Shown here one piece after another: positions 63,123-64,000 of a stretch of 64,000 nt of DNA (the first letter of the stretch is position 1; every line of letters begins with the position of its first letter). The DNA is taken from positions 33,853 through 97,852 of the forward strand of contig DAXETV010000018.1 of NCBI GenBank assembly GCA_051155775.1, in the 5' to 3' direction. Origin of the DNA: CAYSCZ01 sp051155775 (GTDB taxonomy: Bacteria; Bacteroidota; Bacteroidia; Cytophagales; Cyclobacteriaceae). The notes beneath the pieces were generated by a model. The model was given only the letters and a program-made list of their open reading frames with translations. It was not told the DNA's origin and searched no databases. Both the position numbers and the translations under genes were made by a program.

Positions 63123-64000
63123 ATGAAAAAGAGACAAATACAATTAAGATTGCTTACTGTTTTTATAGGTACTTTATTAATTCCTTTAATAGCCCAGGGT
63201 CAAAATGCATTGGAACTGAAAGGACTTATGTCTTTCCAGACCGGTGCTGATGGTGGCAATAGAGAAAGAGGCATTCATTTGATTGCTAATCAGGATATCG
63301 CTGACCTGAGTGTTTATGGCATAGGAATAGCCAATAATGGTGGCGGTTCAGATGGTAGAGAGATGGATCTACCGGCAATAAGTGTTTCTGCAGGAGAAGA
63401 CATATTATTCATCCGGGATTCAGATTCAGCTACCATAGCTAATTATTTTGGTACATGCTTTACTGAGTTTGAGCATAAAGCGGTTGATGGTGGAATAAAT
63501 TTTAATGGAGACGATGCAGTAGAGCTTTATTTGAATTCAGAAATAATAGAGATCTATGGAGATACCTTGTATACAGATGACACAGTCTTGGCCTGGGATT
63601 ATACGGGCTCATGGGGTTATAAAATTGATGACGTCTGGACCTACGGTGGAGTAGATTGTTCCGTGGGCTCTACTGCCACCCAGGAGTCGACATGTCCATA
63701 TCCGCTATGTAATTTCAATCAGGAGGAAGAGGTGCCTGATGGGTTGGCGTTGAAGGGTGTATTTGCATTACGTTGGTCTACAGAACCGGGAGGCAATAGT
63801 GGAAAAGCAGTGCATTTAAGAGCTAAAGAAGACATCGCCGACCTAAGTGTGTATGCCATAGGAGTAGCCAATAATGGCGGCGGAACGGATAGTATTGAGT
63901 ACAGGTTTCCTGCGATAGCCGTTTCAGCCGGGGATGATATCTTATTAGCCAGAGAAGACAGCACACTATCCGCTTACTTTGGTGATTGTGCTGGTGAATT
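63123..64000 (+). CDS. Secreted protein with tandem lamin-tail-like domains, 3' end beyond window
   Basis: An open frame from the ATG at 63123 to the window edge, 292 codons visible. It has a type I signal peptide (ending IAQGQ, no lipobox), then a subtype B LTD-like domain (63210-63710), a short acidic linker (NFNQEEEVPD), and a subtype A domain from 63744 that is cut off. It is a paralogue of the lipoprotein encoded at 59353 but with the domain subtypes in reverse order and no lipid anchor. A T9SS sorting domain may lie beyond the edge, as is usual for such proteins. Confidence 0.85.
   Translation, partial: MKKRQIQLRLLTVFIGTLLIPLIAQGQNALELKGLMSFQTGADGGNRERGIHLIANQDIADLSVYGIGIANNGGGSDGREMDLPAISVSAGEDILFIRDSDSATIANYFGTCFTEFEHKAVDGGINFNGDDAVELYLNSEIIEIYGDTLYTDDTVLAWDYTGSWGYKIDDVWTYGGVDCSVGSTATQESTCPYPLCNFNQEEEVPDGLALKGVFALRWSTEPGGNSGKAVHLRAKEDIADLSVYAIGVANNGGGTDSIEYRFPAIAVSAGDDILLAREDSTLSAYFGDCAGE
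63210..63710 (+). repeat. LTD-like domain, subtype B (second protein)
   Basis: Encodes residues 30-196 of the second protein; shares GLMSFQTG, GNRERGIHL, GGGSDGREMDLPAIS and INFNGDD with 60622-61122. Confidence 0.8.
63744..64000 (+). repeat. LTD-like domain, subtype A (second protein, partial)
   Basis: Begins LALKGVFALRW and shares GGGTDSIEYRFPAI and SAGDDILLARED with 60121-60612. Truncated by the window edge. Confidence 0.8.

Noticed and set aside
1..64000. CRISPR arrays, rRNA, tRNA, integrases or transposases
   Set aside because: Looked for regularly spaced repeats, T-loop-like motifs and recombinase signatures; none found by eye. A tRNAscan/Infernal run would be needed to exclude small RNAs.

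Overview
The window reads as a stretch of chromosome from an AT-rich member of the Bacteroidota, most likely order Cytophagales and probably marine or free-living. The reasons are: PorX, the type IX secretion (T9SS) response regulator; a protein ending in a gliding-motility/T9SS type B C-terminal domain; an LpxC-FabZ fusion; a SusC/SusD pair; lipoproteins with an acidic or glycine-rich stretch right after the lipobox cysteine; and upstream elements of the Bacteroidota form TAnnTTTG, sometimes with TTTG about 20 bp before. I see no rRNA, tRNA, CRISPR array, intact insertion sequence or prophage.

Left part (1-32 kb) is mostly core genome. It has deoC and an acylphosphatase. A lipid A block runs on the minus strand: HD phosphohydrolase, lpxD, lpxC-fabZ, lpxA, ABC ATPase. 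Divergent from it are porX, tsaE and an alanine dehydrogenase. Then come valS, a fumarylacetoacetase/flavin reductase pair, an orphan Rhs-type N-terminal module, ffh, pdhB, and an OmpA/TPR lipoprotein. A minus-strand operon follows (hisS, T9SS cargo protein, ybaB, GT2 glycosyltransferase), then ydcF with a TerB-ABC-permease fusion.

Middle (32-44 kb): an ammonium transporter followed by an outer-membrane porin, an AI-2E family permease, small envelope proteins, and topoisomerase IV (parE and parC) with an uncharacterised membrane-anchored gene between the subunits. Three long perfect or near-perfect inverted repeats lie in the intergenic spaces around amt and the porin. From 43.5 to 44.85 kb is a gene-poor stretch with an isolated coiled-coil protein and a 100-bp patch of about 76% G+C that is foreign to its surroundings.

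Right part (44.8-64 kb) is accessory catabolic DNA, all on the plus strand apart from one regulator. First is a secreted double DUF1080 protein with a Tat-exported Gfo/Idh/MocA oxidoreductase (a plausible 3-keto-glycoside route), then a DUF1800/DUF1501 pair. Next, a membrane-tethered helix-turn-helix protein is divergent from a tightly packed operon: SusC, SusD, SGNH hydrolase, SLC13/DASS carboxylate transporter, a Calx-beta/lamin-tail-like lipoprotein, an alpha/beta hydrolase fused to a multi-span membrane domain, and a second lamin-tail-like protein running off the window. The two lamin-tail-like proteins carry the same two domain subtypes in opposite order. I consider this regulator-SusCD-esterase-DASS-LTD locus the best candidate for an undescribed system, possibly for capture, de-esterification and import of an organic-acid-bearing polymer. 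That substrate is inference.
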